A stretch of DNA of 64,000 nucleotides from an uncultured Eubacteriales bacterium (GTDB lineage: Bacteria; Bacillota; Clostridia; Oscillospirales; CAG-382). The position numbers were made by a program, and so were the translations under genes. Under the pieces are notes generated by a model. The model ran no database searches, was not told the DNA's origin, and worked only from the letters and a program-made list of their open reading frames with translations. Below, in pieces: positions 42,506-52,800 of this stretch. How positions within the stretch are numbered: position 1 is the first letter of the stretch; each line of letters starts with the position of its first letter. The DNA is taken from positions 11,357 through 75,356 of the forward strand of contig URVJ01000011.1 of assembly GCA_900551295.1 (NCBI GenBank), read 5' to 3'.

Positions 42506-42628
42506 GTGCCTTTCCGGCACAATTCATGAAACTTTAGTTTCAATTCATGCACGCAGTGCTTTTCATGTGCCCCTCAGGGCACTTTTCATGAAATTTTAAT
42601 TTCAATTCATGCCGGAACGGCAATTCAT
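42506..42628. repeat. Array of six short hairpins with constant 7-base linkers
   Basis: Hairpins start at 42506, 42528, 42549, 42567, 42590 and 42611: GTGCC-TTTCC-GGCAC, GAAACT-TT-AGTTTC, GCAC-GCA-GTGC, GTGCCC-CTCA-GGGCAC, GAAATT-TT-AATTTC and GCCG-GAA-CGGC. Each is followed by AATTCAT or TTTTCAT. Stems differ in sequence yet remain self-complementary, and the order GTGCC-type, GAAA-type, GC-type occurs twice. It fills much of the gap between DUF2953 and the divergent Nudix gene. Confidence 0.85.
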
Positions 42629-42715
42629 TCCTTTTGTATTATAACACACAAATCATGCAAATTCAAGAATTTTTGAGATCCGCGCAAAAAATATGGATAT
42701 GTTAAAAATTTTTAG

Positions 42716-42744
42716 TTGATTAACAAAGCCGTTTGTGATATACT
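42716..42744 (+). promoter_or_regulatory. Promoter of the Nudix gene
   Basis: TTGATT (42716-42721), a 17-base spacer and TATACT (42739-42744), about 100 bases upstream of the ATG. Confidence 0.65.
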
Positions 42745-42846
42745 GTTATACGGTAGCCGGAGATAATACTGCCGGCTGATATATGCGGTCCGACGGAATT
42801 TTCACCCGCAAGTCTTGCTCCGTTCGGACAAAAGGACTGGTTTTTA

Positions 42847-43611
42847 ATGACAAATTTAAACGATTTTACGGCGTCGTCCGCTGCCAAAGGCGTACTCGGC
42901 AATATGTGCGACGTAACCGTAACAGGCTCTTACAACCTGTACAGCAGGCGCAAGAAGTCGGGCACGCTCAACTGCGGAAGAAGTGCGGACGGAGAGAAAA
43001 AGGTCTTTGTTATAGGACTTGAAAATCCCGTAAAGCAGTGCCGCGCACAGCTTATAGCTCTTGCGGTAAGCTCATCTGACAATACGGAAAGCGTCTGGAT
43101 CGCCGCCCCCGAAGGAAGCATTTACTACGAACCGCGTCTTTCGGTAATGCTTGCAAAGTACATTCCGAACGATAAATTCAGATACGTATGTCTTTATGAA
43201 AAGAGCTGCGGCGCGGTAATGTACACGTATCAGAACGGAGAGAGAAAATTCATTCTCATAACCAACATTTCAGGTCACATAGGTTTCCCGAAAGGTCACA
43301 TTGAAACGGGCGAAAACGAAAAGATGACGGCTCTGCGCGAAATATATGAAGAAACAGGCGTTCATACGCGCATTATAGAGGGTTTTCGCGAATCGTACAA
43401 CTATCTGATAAACGGTTTTATAAGGAAAAAAGCGGTCTACTACCTTGCAAAGTTCGACGCGTCCGACGTCAAGATGAATATACGCGAAATAAGCGAATAC
43501 AGAATTTTAAATTTTGCCGACGCACTGAAAATTTTAAACTTCAAGCACGACAAAGATATACTCACCAAAGCAAACGAATATGCCGACAGGCTTGACGCTT
43601 TACAGAACTGA
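42847..43611 (+). CDS. Nudix hydrolase with N-terminal extension
   Basis: The Nudix box is complete at residues 150-172 (GHIETGENEKMTALREIYEE followed by TGV), indicating a magnesium-dependent hydrolase of nucleoside-diphosphate-linked or similar compounds. The Nudix domain covers about residues 115-245. The first 110 residues are an extra domain I cannot name; it begins with a Ser/Ala-rich stretch and contains KKVFVIGLENPVKQCRAQLIALAV. AAAGGA precedes the ATG. A terminator follows, so it is monocistronic. Confidence 0.88.
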   Translation: MTNLNDFTASSAAKGVLGNMCDVTVTGSYNLYSRRKKSGTLNCGRSADGEKKVFVIGLENPVKQCRAQLIALAVSSSDNTESVWIAAPEGSIYYEPRLSVMLAKYIPNDKFRYVCLYEKSCGAVMYTYQNGERKFILITNISGHIGFPKGHIETGENEKMTALREIYEETGVHTRIIEGFRESYNYLINGFIRKKAVYYLAKFDASDVKMNIREISEYRILNFADALKILNFKHDKDILTKANEYADRLDALQN

Positions 43612-43628
43612 AACACGAATATTTTTAC

Positions 43629-43675
43629 TATCCGGCGCAAAACCGATTTTTCTCTGACGCCGGGTATATTTTTAT
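43629..43675 (+). terminator. Terminator after the Nudix gene
   Basis: TATCCGGCG (43629-43637) pairs with CGCCGGGTA (43658-43666, one G-T pair), followed by TATTTTTATG. Confidence 0.75.
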
Positions 43676-43767
43676 GTCTTTTTTGCCGAAAATTAATATA
43701 CCGCCGCATTTAGGGACAAAATATGCTTTGTATAAGTAAAAACGAAAATTTTGCGGAGGTGCATACT

Positions 43768-44556
43768 TTGAACGGCAAAGACAAAGAGAAAATCGAAAAA
43801 AATCATAATGGCGAAAATCAATCCGACGGCGCGGAAAAGCACGGCGGCGATGAAAGCGGCACAGACGAATCCTTTGAAGAAAAGAAAGAAAAAGCGCGGG
43901 AAGTCAAACTCTCAAACATTTCCGAAAGCGGCTCGGTAATTACAAAAAAGGACGGTGCGTCGATACACACGCTCGTAATAGCAGGACAGATCGAAGGTCA
44001 CTACGCCCTTTCGGGAAACACCAAAAGCACAAAATACGAGCACGTTATTCCGCAGCTTGTAGACGTTGAAGAAAGCGACGACACGGACGGGCTTTTAATC
44101 ATTCTGAACACGGTCGGCGGAGATGTAGAGGCAGGACTTGCAATCGCGGAAATGATTTCGGGCATGTCAAAACCTACGGTTTCGCTTGTTCTCGGCGGAG
44201 GACACTCGATAGGCGTTCCTCTTGCGGTATGCACAGACAAGTCTTTTATAGTTCCGTCGGCTACAATGACCATTCACCCTGTGCGCACAAACGGACTTGT
44301 TATAGGCGTTCCGCAGTCGTTTACCTATTTTTTCCGTATGCAGGACAGAATATGCGACTTTATTGTAAAACACTCGCGCCTTGACAGAGAAAAATTAAAC
44401 GAGCTTATGATGGAGACCGACGAGCTTGCGTCGGACGTCGGCAGCGTCGTGGACGGAATAGAGGCTGTAAACATCGGACTTATCGACGAGGTGGGAAGCC
44501 TTTCCGACGCGCTCGGATTTTTAAAAGGCGAAATAGCAAAGAGGAAAAGCAAATAA
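43768..44556 (+). CDS. TepA-like ClpP-class serine protease
   Basis: This resembles Bacillus TepA (YmfB), a ClpP-fold protein. The catalytic Ser147 lies in GGGHSIGVPLAV and His170 in MTIHPVRTNG; the oxyanion-strand motif NTVGGDVEAGLAIAEMI is also present. The first 45 or so residues are highly charged and low in complexity (Asp, Glu, Lys, Asn). The start is taken as TTG at 43768, because GGAGG lies eight bases upstream; a longer frame begins at 43723 without a site. It ends at a bidirectional terminator. Membrane or coat-related roles have been proposed for relatives. Confidence 0.85.
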   Translation: MNGKDKEKIEKNHNGENQSDGAEKHGGDESGTDESFEEKKEKAREVKLSNISESGSVITKKDGASIHTLVIAGQIEGHYALSGNTKSTKYEHVIPQLVDVEESDDTDGLLIILNTVGGDVEAGLAIAEMISGMSKPTVSLVLGGGHSIGVPLAVCTDKSFIVPSATMTIHPVRTNGLVIGVPQSFTYFFRMQDRICDFIVKHSRLDREKLNELMMETDELASDVGSVVDGIEAVNIGLIDEVGSLSDALGFLKGEIAKRKSK

Positions 44557-44566
44557 ACATGAAAAC

Positions 44567-44589
44567 AGCGGACGCATTAAACGTCCGCT
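44567..44589. terminator. Bidirectional terminator between converging genes
   Basis: AGCGGACG-CATTAAA-CGTCCGCT, with ATTATTTTTT on the right and a T-rich tract on the minus strand. It serves the TepA-like gene and the converging lipoprotein gene. Confidence 0.85.
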
Positions 44590-44613
44590 GAAATTATTTT
44601 TTCGGTAATCGGT

Positions 44614-46638
44614 TTATTCTGCCGGAGGAAGATCGTCGGGAGCAGCGTCATCGGTCTGTGCTCCGTCTGCATTTTCACTGTCGGCGGTGTTTTCTCCGTC
44701 TGTACCCGTCTGCTCCGTTGAAGCAGTATCTTCGGGTTTCTTGACTTCTTCAAGCACAAGTCCGTAGTAATCGTTATAATGAAGAATATCGTCTGACAGT
44801 GTAAAGTTTGCCGAAGTAAGCGCAGCCTGGGCTTTCTGTGCCGAAACAACCTTGCCGAATATTCCGCCGAGGTTTGTGGTATCGATGTATACGCAGCCGA
44901 GCGCTACAAGCTCTCTCTTTGCATACTGCACGGCAGTGTCAATATCCATTCTGCCGTCGTCAATAGCCTGCTTTGCGGCTTTGCATATTGTCTTTACGGC
45001 TTCATACGTGGATTTCTCTTCAATATCGTCAAATTCGGGATAGAAACCGAGGAATGCGCTGGGCGCGGTCTGGATATTGCCCTTTCTTGCGTTTTCAACG
45101 TAATCTTCCTGTCCCGCAAGAGGATACTTAATGTAGGTATTTCCGGTATAGAGCGTATTCATGGTATACTTATCGTTGAGCATTGTTACGCTGCCCTTTT
45201 CGGCGTTGTAGTAATAATTCTCACCCGAGATACCGTACTGAAGAAGATTTGCAAGCTCTGCGTTTGTATTGAACAGTGTGATTACTTCCATAGCTCTGTC
45301 CTTATTTGTGGAGAGAGAGCTTATAACCATTGCGGACTTGAACGCCTCGTCGCCGCTTACTCTGTTTACATCGTAGAGATATGCTTCATAGTTTGTTCCG
45401 TTTTCGCTCCACTCATGTTCGAGAAGTTCGGGAGAATGGACTATTTCAATAGCATACTTTGCGTTATCGGACGCGGTTCCCTCTTTCGGGAAGTATCCGT
45501 TTCTTCTGTAACTGTCGATAGCCTTTATGTTATTGACGTACTTTGTTTCCATGAACGTCGGAAGAACGCTGTCGCCGAGAACATTAAGCTGTCTGCCGAT
45601 TGCAAGGAAGGAATCCTCATAAACTTCGGCTCCCGAAATATCGCATGGGCCGGATATGGGCCATACGCCGGGTTCATTGTTTTTGATAAGGCTCAGATAA
45701 TCTCCGAGGTTTGCATATGTGGTAAGGTCGGATACGTTGTAACCGTACTTATTAAGAAGATCTTTGTTGAATACAAAATATGTAAAGTCGCTGTCAAGCG
45801 CATAGTTTGTCGGTATGCCGTAGGTATTCTTTCCGACGCACGCTGCCGAAAGGAAGGTAGGATAAATATACTTTTTAAGCTTGCTCGAATCGTAGTTGAG
45901 ATATTCGTCCATGGGAGCAAGGTCGCCGTTAGATGCAAGCTCGCCGTACTTCTGATAATCGTTGACTACAAATATATCGAGCTGAGGGTTTGCAAGATCT
46001 ATATCGTCCGCGTCAAAGATGAAGTCGATAAGTTCATTGAATGTCATATCCGCAGTGCCTTTTACCGCACCGTCGCTTTCAAGGACTTCTTCCTCCGCCG
46101 GCTGCGCTTCGCCGTCGGTACCGTTTGCGGTATCTGCGGTATTATCGGTCTGAGTCTGATCTGCAGCCGTGCCGTCGGTTCCGTTGATAAGATCCGAAAA
46201 ATCGTCCTTTGAGGGCGCTGTTTCCTCGGCTGCGCTGTTCTGCGTCTCATCTGCCGCAGCGTTTTCGTCAGCCGCAGCGTTTTCGTCAGCCGCAGTTTCT
46301 TCCGAAAGCACTTCGCCGTATTCGCGGTAATGCTCTACACTTTTCTGAACACTTTCGAGCGTATCCCAGTATTCATCTTCTGTAAGATAGTTTATCTTGA
46401 GCATTGTCTTGTACTGCGGAAGAAGTATATGGTTAATATCCATCTGTACTTCGCGCGCGTTATCAAGATCTGTCTTTTTGTCCGTGATAACGTACATATT
46501 CAGAGTAACTATCTTTCTTGTACTTGTGGTGTTTGCGGAGTTCTCTTCGCTGTTGCCGCCCGAACAACCCGACATCAATACGGCGGAAGCTGTAATAACG
46601 GCTGCAAGCAGACCTGCGAACAATCTCTTGACTTTCAT
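44614..46638 (-). CDS. Extracellular solute-binding lipoprotein with acidic low-complexity inserts
   Basis: This 674-residue lipoprotein (signal with lipobox LMSGC, Cys25) has the fold of a family 1 sugar-binding SBP, suggested by DLANPQLDIFVVNDYQKYGELA, TFLSAACVGKNTYGIPTNYA and FVFNKDLLNKYGYNVSDL. Unusual features are an acidic Ala/Asp/Glu/Asn insert (about residues 110-200, with AADENAAADENAAADE) and a second acidic tail at the C terminus. The ATG at 46638 is chosen because of GGGAGG upstream and a promoter at 46730-46758 lying inside any longer frame. No permease or ATPase adjoins it, so it is an orphan binding protein. The ligand is unknown. Confidence 0.8.
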   Translation of the reverse strand: MKVKRLFAGLLAAVITASAVLMSGCSGGNSEENSANTTSTRKIVTLNMYVITDKKTDLDNAREVQMDINHILLPQYKTMLKINYLTEDEYWDTLESVQKSVEHYREYGEVLSEETAADENAAADENAAADETQNSAAEETAPSKDDFSDLINGTDGTAADQTQTDNTADTANGTDGEAQPAEEEVLESDGAVKGTADMTFNELIDFIFDADDIDLANPQLDIFVVNDYQKYGELASNGDLAPMDEYLNYDSSKLKKYIYPTFLSAACVGKNTYGIPTNYALDSDFTYFVFNKDLLNKYGYNVSDLTTYANLGDYLSLIKNNEPGVWPISGPCDISGAEVYEDSFLAIGRQLNVLGDSVLPTFMETKYVNNIKAIDSYRRNGYFPKEGTASDNAKYAIEIVHSPELLEHEWSENGTNYEAYLYDVNRVSGDEAFKSAMVISSLSTNKDRAMEVITLFNTNAELANLLQYGISGENYYYNAEKGSVTMLNDKYTMNTLYTGNTYIKYPLAGQEDYVENARKGNIQTAPSAFLGFYPEFDDIEEKSTYEAVKTICKAAKQAIDDGRMDIDTAVQYAKRELVALGCVYIDTTNLGGIFGKVVSAQKAQAALTSANFTLSDDILHYNDYYGLVLEEVKKPEDTASTEQTGTDGENTADSENADGAQTDDAAPDDLPPAE

Positions 46639-46729
46639 GCTGTGCGGTTCCTCCCGAAAGTTATGAATTATGCGTATATGTCCGTGAAAATCCGTATCTG
46701 CGGAAAAACCCGGATAACTATTCCATATA

Positions 46730-46758
46730 ATTGTACACCAATCACCAAATAATGTCAA
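46730..46758 (-). promoter_or_regulatory. Promoter of the orphan lipoprotein gene
   Basis: Minus-strand TTGACA (46753-46758), a 17-base spacer and TACAAT (46730-46735), giving a leader of about 85 bases. Confidence 0.8.
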
Positions 46759-46859
46759 GTGCGAAATTATTTTTAGTCACATTACACATCATACAGTTAA
46801 AATAATGTACGTTTTGCACATAATTTAATGCGTTTGATTAACGAAAAGTTCAAAAAATA

Positions 46860-48095
46860 TTAAAACTCAAAATGAACCGGCAGTCCGTCCTCATAAATTA
46901 CGGGATTTTCGCCGTAAATAAGCGGCAGCATATAGTCGATACACTTCTGATTTACGCCCTTGCCGTCGTCCGAAAGATAGGACGAGGGTATTTTCTTTAT
47001 CTTATTTGCCGTCTGCATAACGTCCTCGGCAAAAAATTCGACTTTATACTTATCCGACGCCTTTACGCGGCGTATCGACATCATCTTTCCCGTTTCTCCG
47101 TTAAGCGCGTGGCGCACCGCTGCGCTTCCTATACGCCTTGACTCGTCAATATCCGTCTTTGACGCGAGATGCGACGCGCATCTCTGGGTTATATTAAGCT
47201 CCACCGAACGGCACTTGCAGTCTATCTTGATTTTCACAAGTTCCTCAAGGTATTTGCCCACGCCCGAAAGCGCGCTGTGTCCGAATCCGTCGGCAAATGC
47301 CTTTTCGGCTCTCTGTGCGACGTAAGTTCCGTCCGCGGTTCTGATGCCCTCCGAAACGGCTATGACAACATACGGCTTTTCGCCGTTTTCAAGCAGAGCG
47401 TTTACATCGCCGATGAATTTATCCTCGTCAAAGTCAGTCTCCGGAACATAAATGAGATCGGGACCCGTTCCGCAGACATATCCCGTAAGAGCGCTTGCCG
47501 CGGTAAGCCAGCCTGCGTCCCTGCCCATTATCTCGACTATCGTTACTGATTTTACAGGATACACCGAGCAGTCGCGTATCATCTCCTGCATTGTTGCGGC
47601 GACGAATTTTGCCGCAGAACCGAATCCGGGAGTATGGTCGGTGAGTACAAGGTCGTTATCTATAGTTTTGGGAATGCCGATAAGTTTTACGTCAAAAGTT
47701 CCCGGGTGTTCTTGAGCGTACTTTGTAAGCTTTGCGACGGTATCCATGCTGTCATTTCCGCCGATATAGAAAAAGTATCTTATATTGTACTTTTCAAACA
47801 ACGAATATATTTTTTCGAGTTCTTCTTCGCCGAGCTTTTTTCTGCATGAGCCGAGAGCCGCCGCAGGAGTTGACGCGAGAAGTTCGAGTTCGCTTTCGCT
47901 GTCCGCAAAATATTCGGTAAGGTCGATCATATTCTCGTTCATAAATCCGGCAATACCGTTTTTCATACCGTAAAGCGTGCCTATTTTATCTTTTTCCTCA
48001 AGGCACATTTTAATGACCCCTGCAAGAGTCGCGTTTATAGCCGCGGTAGGTCCTCCCGACTGTCCGACGACTGCGTTTGCAATATTATTGCTCAT
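46860..48095 (-). CDS. 6-phosphofructokinase, probably pyrophosphate-dependent
   Basis: This 411-residue enzyme phosphorylates fructose 6-phosphate in glycolysis. Motifs GQSGGPTAAINATL at the N terminus, YIGGNDSMDT, GIPKTIDNDL and EIMGRDAGWL place it in the PFK family. The GGNDS and PKTIDND forms are those of PPi-using group II enzymes rather than the GGDGS form of ATP-PFK, so pyrophosphate is the likely phosphoryl donor (inference). AAAGGAG precedes the ATG. It follows the MreD-like gene by 56 bases but may have its own control. Confidence 0.9.
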   Translation of the reverse strand: MSNNIANAVVGQSGGPTAAINATLAGVIKMCLEEKDKIGTLYGMKNGIAGFMNENMIDLTEYFADSESELELLASTPAAALGSCRKKLGEEELEKIYSLFEKYNIRYFFYIGGNDSMDTVAKLTKYAQEHPGTFDVKLIGIPKTIDNDLVLTDHTPGFGSAAKFVAATMQEMIRDCSVYPVKSVTIVEIMGRDAGWLTAASALTGYVCGTGPDLIYVPETDFDEDKFIGDVNALLENGEKPYVVIAVSEGIRTADGTYVAQRAEKAFADGFGHSALSGVGKYLEELVKIKIDCKCRSVELNITQRCASHLASKTDIDESRRIGSAAVRHALNGETGKMMSIRRVKASDKYKVEFFAEDVMQTANKIKKIPSSYLSDDGKGVNQKCIDYMLPLIYGENPVIYEDGLPVHFEF

Positions 48096-48151
48096 GAATT
48101 TTTATAAGCTCCTTTCGTTCATACGAACACTGTGCAAAAATGTTTCGCGGT

Positions 48152-48667
48152 TCAATAATTGTTTTCAAGTCTGAATGTCTTTGCCAAAAGCAAAGATATA
48201 TAATACGTTACGATAACGCAGGCAAGATTTACGAAAAATTCCGGCAGCGTCTTTTTGCCGATTATACCCGAGACGCCCGTACCGCCGTAAAGCGACAGCG
48301 TATACAATATCCCCGTTATGCTTCTGACAAAAAGCATCGGCAGAGAGCATACTGCGCAGACCGCGGCGCTGCGGCGCGAAAAGCCTCCCGCAAATTTAGG
48401 CATAAGATATGCGCAAAGCAAAAACAGAAACGGCGAGAAATTCTGCGCCGGGGTCACGGATATATCCGTCAAAAAACCGAACACAAGCGCGCACACCGCA
48501 CTGAATTTATTATCGCAGAACAGCGGACAAACGCACGCAAGCGCAAGCAATATATCCGGCTTTATAGTTATTTGCGAAGGAAGTTTCACCGCCGAGAACA
48601 TGAAAAATATTACGTACAGCACCGCAAAAAGCACTGCCGTTTTTTGTTTTTTATCTTTTTTCAGCAT
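48152..48667 (-). CDS. MreD-like membrane protein
   Basis: This 171-residue hydrophobic protein has about five transmembrane segments. The pattern PDILLALACVCPLF then ALVFGFLTDISVTPAQNF resembles rod-shape protein MreD, a membrane part of the elongation complex, although mreB and mreC are not nearby. It begins 17 bases after the PrsA-like gene. It could alternatively be another small membrane family such as an ECF-type S component; I favour MreD with moderate confidence. Confidence 0.55.
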   Translation of the reverse strand: MLKKDKKQKTAVLFAVLYVIFFMFSAVKLPSQITIKPDILLALACVCPLFCDNKFSAVCALVFGFLTDISVTPAQNFSPFLFLLCAYLMPKFAGGFSRRSAAVCAVCSLPMLFVRSITGILYTLSLYGGTGVSGIIGKKTLPEFFVNLACVIVTYYISLLLAKTFRLENNY

Positions 48668-48684
48668 AATGTAATCCGCTCCGG

Positions 48685-49752
48685 TCAGTCAAGCGCAAAT
48701 TCCGGTATCAGCATAGGATCATACGAGTCCATTGCCGTCCTGTTTACGACTGCGTTATCGGTATATTCGCCTATTCTTGCCGCAAAATCTTCGGCGCACA
48801 GCGTATCGGTTATATTCTGAAGCACGCTGTCATATGCGTTATAGAGATTTTCGTCCATAGGCAGTTTTCTGATTATATGAATACCTGTACCGGGCGTTTC
48901 GACCATGGTAATATCTCCGACGGACATTGTCATGACTGCCGAAGTAAACTCAGCCGGGAAAGTAGAGTCATTTGTGACAAAAAAACCTTTCGGGTAATAG
49001 CTTTGCGCAAACGAATCTTCATTATACTGCGCTTTAAGCGTATCAAAATCCTCGCCCGCGTTCTTTATACGGTCATACACGCTTTTTGCAGCCTCGCGTT
49101 TGTTTTGTGCAAGCATTTCGGAGTCGGTATCGGTCTGACCCGACGCGTCGGTATTAAAGAAGATATGATCGGCTATCGAATAATTATCCTTAAAATACTG
49201 TTTTTTAGCGTCTTCCGACACTGGAAATTTACCGTTTTCTCCGTAAAAGCAGTCATAGAGGTTATTCTGTTTCATCATAAGCTCATAGTAGCGCGAAAGC
49301 GTATTTTTATCGGCGCCGAACTGAGAAAGTTTTGTATTAAGCTCGGTTTCCGAGCCGTATCTTGAAATAAGATTCTCGATCTGAGAGCTTACGGAATCCT
49401 TTTGCGCATCGGAAAGTTTCAGTTTATAGACGTTATCATGGAGATATTCGATTACAAGCAGTTTTTTTGCGGATTCTTCGGACTCCGTCATAAGCAGGTC
49501 GCAGAGCGTTGTGCCTTTCTGCTCGTCAATGACCTGTTCCCAGCCGTTTTCATAAGCTGCGGCAACCGTCGTATACACGCTTTTCTGAAGAGAGATCCAG
49601 AAATACATAAAGCTTGAATCAAGGCTGCACACGGTCTTTGTGCCGGATTTATAGGACACCACCGCGCCGCCGTCGTCTTTTGAGCAGGAACACGCGCAGA
49701 TCAGCATTGCTGCGCAAAGAAATACGCTGATTAGTTTTTTCAAGTTTTTCAC
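48685..49752 (-). CDS. PrsA-like peptidyl-prolyl isomerase lipoprotein
   Basis: This 355-residue lipoprotein (signal with CAC/CSC lipobox, Cys21 or Cys23) has a SurA/PrsA N-terminal chaperone region (LLMTESEESAKKLLVIEYLHD, then LSDAQKDSVSSQIENLISRYG) and a weak parvulin-type domain from about residue 190 (ADHIFFNTD, then EDFDTLKAQYNEDSFAQSY and MSVGDITMVETPGTGIHIIRK). Such foldases assist exported proteins after translocation. It lies downstream of mfd, a common clostridial order, with a 107-base gap. It is followed by the MreD-like gene. Confidence 0.85.
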   Translation of the reverse strand: MKNLKKLISVFLCAAMLICACSCSKDDGGAVVSYKSGTKTVCSLDSSFMYFWISLQKSVYTTVAAAYENGWEQVIDEQKGTTLCDLLMTESEESAKKLLVIEYLHDNVYKLKLSDAQKDSVSSQIENLISRYGSETELNTKLSQFGADKNTLSRYYELMMKQNNLYDCFYGENGKFPVSEDAKKQYFKDNYSIADHIFFNTDASGQTDTDSEMLAQNKREAAKSVYDRIKNAGEDFDTLKAQYNEDSFAQSYYPKGFFVTNDSTFPAEFTSAVMTMSVGDITMVETPGTGIHIIRKLPMDENLYNAYDSVLQNITDTLCAEDFAARIGEYTDNAVVNRTAMDSYDPMLIPEFALD

Positions 49753-49859
49753 CTGACTTCTTTTTTAGAAATTTTTTAGGTACTTTTTAGGTGTTTTTTA
49801 GTTGATTATTTTAGGCGGAAAAGAATAATTCCCTAAATCTTCCCATTTAATTATACCAT

Positions 49860-52800
49860 TTAAGCGGTTGCGCTTTGTGAATAAATCTTAAATATTTCAC
49901 CAAGCAGCGGAGCAATATTCTCGCCCGACTTTATTTTGATATTAAAACACGGCTCTTTACCCATGGAATACAACATTCTTCCCGCAAATTCAGATGCCAG
50001 TTTCATGACGGTTTCCTTATCCGGTGCGTCTTTGGGATAAACCGCAAGTTTTCCGTCTTTCTGCTCAAGCTTTACTATGCCGAGTTTCTGACATTTCGCC
50101 TTTATAAGCGCAATGTTTATAAGGTTCTGCGTTTCTTTCGGAATATTTCCGTATCTGTCGAGCATTTCGTCGCGCACATCGTCCGCCTCTTCGTCCGTCT
50201 TTATATCGGCAATGCGCTTATACATCTCTATTCTTCCTGCCGGGCGCTTTATATACTTTTCGGGAATATACGCGCTGATTTTGAGATCCACGGTACATTC
50301 GGCAGGCGTCTTTTCGCCCTCTCCCTTTTCTTCAAGCACTGCCTGTTCGAGAAGCTTTACGAACAGATCGTATCCGACAGCCTCCATATGACCCGACTGT
50401 TCCGCACCGAGAAGATTTCCGGCGCCTCTTATTTCAAGGTCGCGCATTGCAATCTTAAAACCCGAACCGAACTCCGTAAATTCCTTTATCGCGGCAAGGC
50501 GTTTCTGTGCGATTTCAGACAGCACGTTTTCCTTTTTCCATGTAAAATACGCATACGCACGTCTGCTTGAACGCCCGACGCGTCCTCTTATCTGATGCAG
50601 CTGCGAAAGCCCCATTTTATCCGCGTCCTCTATTATAAGCGTGTTTGCGTTAGGTACGTCAACGCCGGTTTCTATTATTGTTGTGCATACGAGGACATCG
50701 GTCTTGCCGTCTACGACGTCTTTCCACGCCTCGGACAGTTCTTCCTTGGACATTTTTCCGTGAGCTACCGCGATGGACGCGTCAGGGACTATCTCACGTA
50801 TCTTTGCCGCAGTTTCGTTTATATCCTCGACGCGGTTATGAATATAAAACACCTGTCCCGCACGGCGAAGCTCCTTTTTGATTGCCTCTCCGAGTATGAA
50901 CATATCATGCTCCAGAACGTAAGTCTGAACGGGGTGCCTGTTTACGGGAGCCTCCTCAAGCACCGACATATCGCGTATACCCACAAGCGCCATATTAAAG
51001 GTTCGCGGAATCGGCGTTGCGGTAAGCGTGAGCACGTCTACCTGACGCGACATTTCCTTTAGACGTTCCTTATGCGCAACGCCGAATCTCTGTTCCTCGT
51101 CCACAATAAGCAGTCCGAGATCCTTGAATTCAACATTCTTTGCAAGCAGCTTATGCGTGCCAACAACGATGTCAACGCTGCCGTCTTTAAGTCCGGCAAG
51201 CACCTCTTTTGCCTTTTTGGCGCTTACGTATCTCGAAAGCATTTCCACTCTTACGGGAAAACCGTGCATACGCGAAAGCGCCGTTCTGAAATGCTGCCAG
51301 CAAAGCACCGTGGTCGGCACGAGAATCGCCGCCTGTTTTCCGTCGGCAACGCACTTGAACGCGGCTCTGAGCGCAACCTCTGTCTTGCCGAAACCCACAT
51401 CTCCGCAAAGCAGTCTGTCCATGGGACACGGCTTTTCCATATCGCGCTTTATCTCGCGTATGGATTCAAGCTGACCGTCGGTTTCCTCATATTCAAACCT
51501 GTCCTCAAAATCCTTCTGCCATTCTCCGTCGGGAGAAAAGGCATATCCCGGTCTGCGCGTTCTTTCGGCATACAGCGCGATGAGTTTTTTCGCCATATCC
51601 TTTGCCGCCTTTTTGACGCGCGTCTTTGTCTTTGTCCAGTCGGACGAGCCGAGCTTTGAAAGGCGAACATTTTCTGTTTTTCCCGAAAATTTCGATACCT
51701 TATCAAGCTGATCGCAGGGAATGTAAAGGCTGTCCTTGCCGGCATATTTTATCGTGATATAATCGCGCGTAACTCCGGCTGCGGTAAGAGTCTTTATTCC
51801 GTCATAAATGCCTATGCCGTGCGTATCGTGAACCACTATATCGCCGACGGTAAGTTCGGCATACGACTTAATATGATTTTTGGCGCTTTTTTTATTCTTT
51901 GCGGTTCTGACGGAGCCTTTTCTGATGCCGCCGTGCGAGACGTCGTGCATATTGTCGGACAGCAGCACGAAATTTGCTTTCGGGCATTCAAAGCCGTATA
52001 TCTCGCCGCCGTTTTCGGCTTTATGCGAAATATATGCAATTCCGGGTTTCATATCCGAAAGAGCCGTGCTTTCTCCCAAAAGCGACGCTTTCAGTCCGCG
52101 GTCGGATACAAGCGTATACAGCTCCTTTGCGCTCAGTTCGCTGCGCACCGCTATAAGTATGCGAAGACCCGAACGCGAATAGTCCTCTATATCCTCGCAC
52201 AGAACGTCGAGATTTTCAACCGACATCGACGTATGCTTTGACGAAAGCTCAAACAGTCCCGAAAGCTTTATATCGGGAGTTGAGGTAAACTCGTCCGTCA
52301 GCACCGACGGGCGCGAAAGCAGGCGTATTTTGAGTTCTTCGTTATCAAGGCAGTACCATGCGTCCGAAATATCCGCCTCTCCCGCCTGTGCAAGGTCAAC
52401 GAGATCTTCGGAAAGTATTTTGTTGTATGCGCGCAGTCTTTCGCGCACTCTCGGATAGTCGTATACAAACGCGCTGCCTCCGGCATAGTCGAAAAGACAG
52501 CTGTATTTTTCATATATAAGCGAAAGATACTTGTCAATATTCGGCAGATTTCCGTTTTCAAGGTCAAGCTTTTCTTTCTGCAACTTTTCGGTACACGCGG
52601 TATTTTTCTTTTTGACGCTCTTTGCAATAAGTTCATCAATGCGCGAAAGTATGCGGCTCTTCGCATTCCCGTCCGCCGTGACCTCGCGTATCTGCGTTAC
52701 GGTAAACGAGCTTACGTTCTCGGTGCGCCTTTGCGTGATTATATCAAAAAAACCTGCGGCGTCTATTTCGTCTCCGAAAAACTCGGTTCTTATCGGAAAG

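Noticed and set aside
42506..42628. Could the hairpin array be a CRISPR?
   Set aside because: The constant part is only 7 bases and the variable parts are self-complementary 11-16-mers, not 30-base unique spacers. No cas genes are present.
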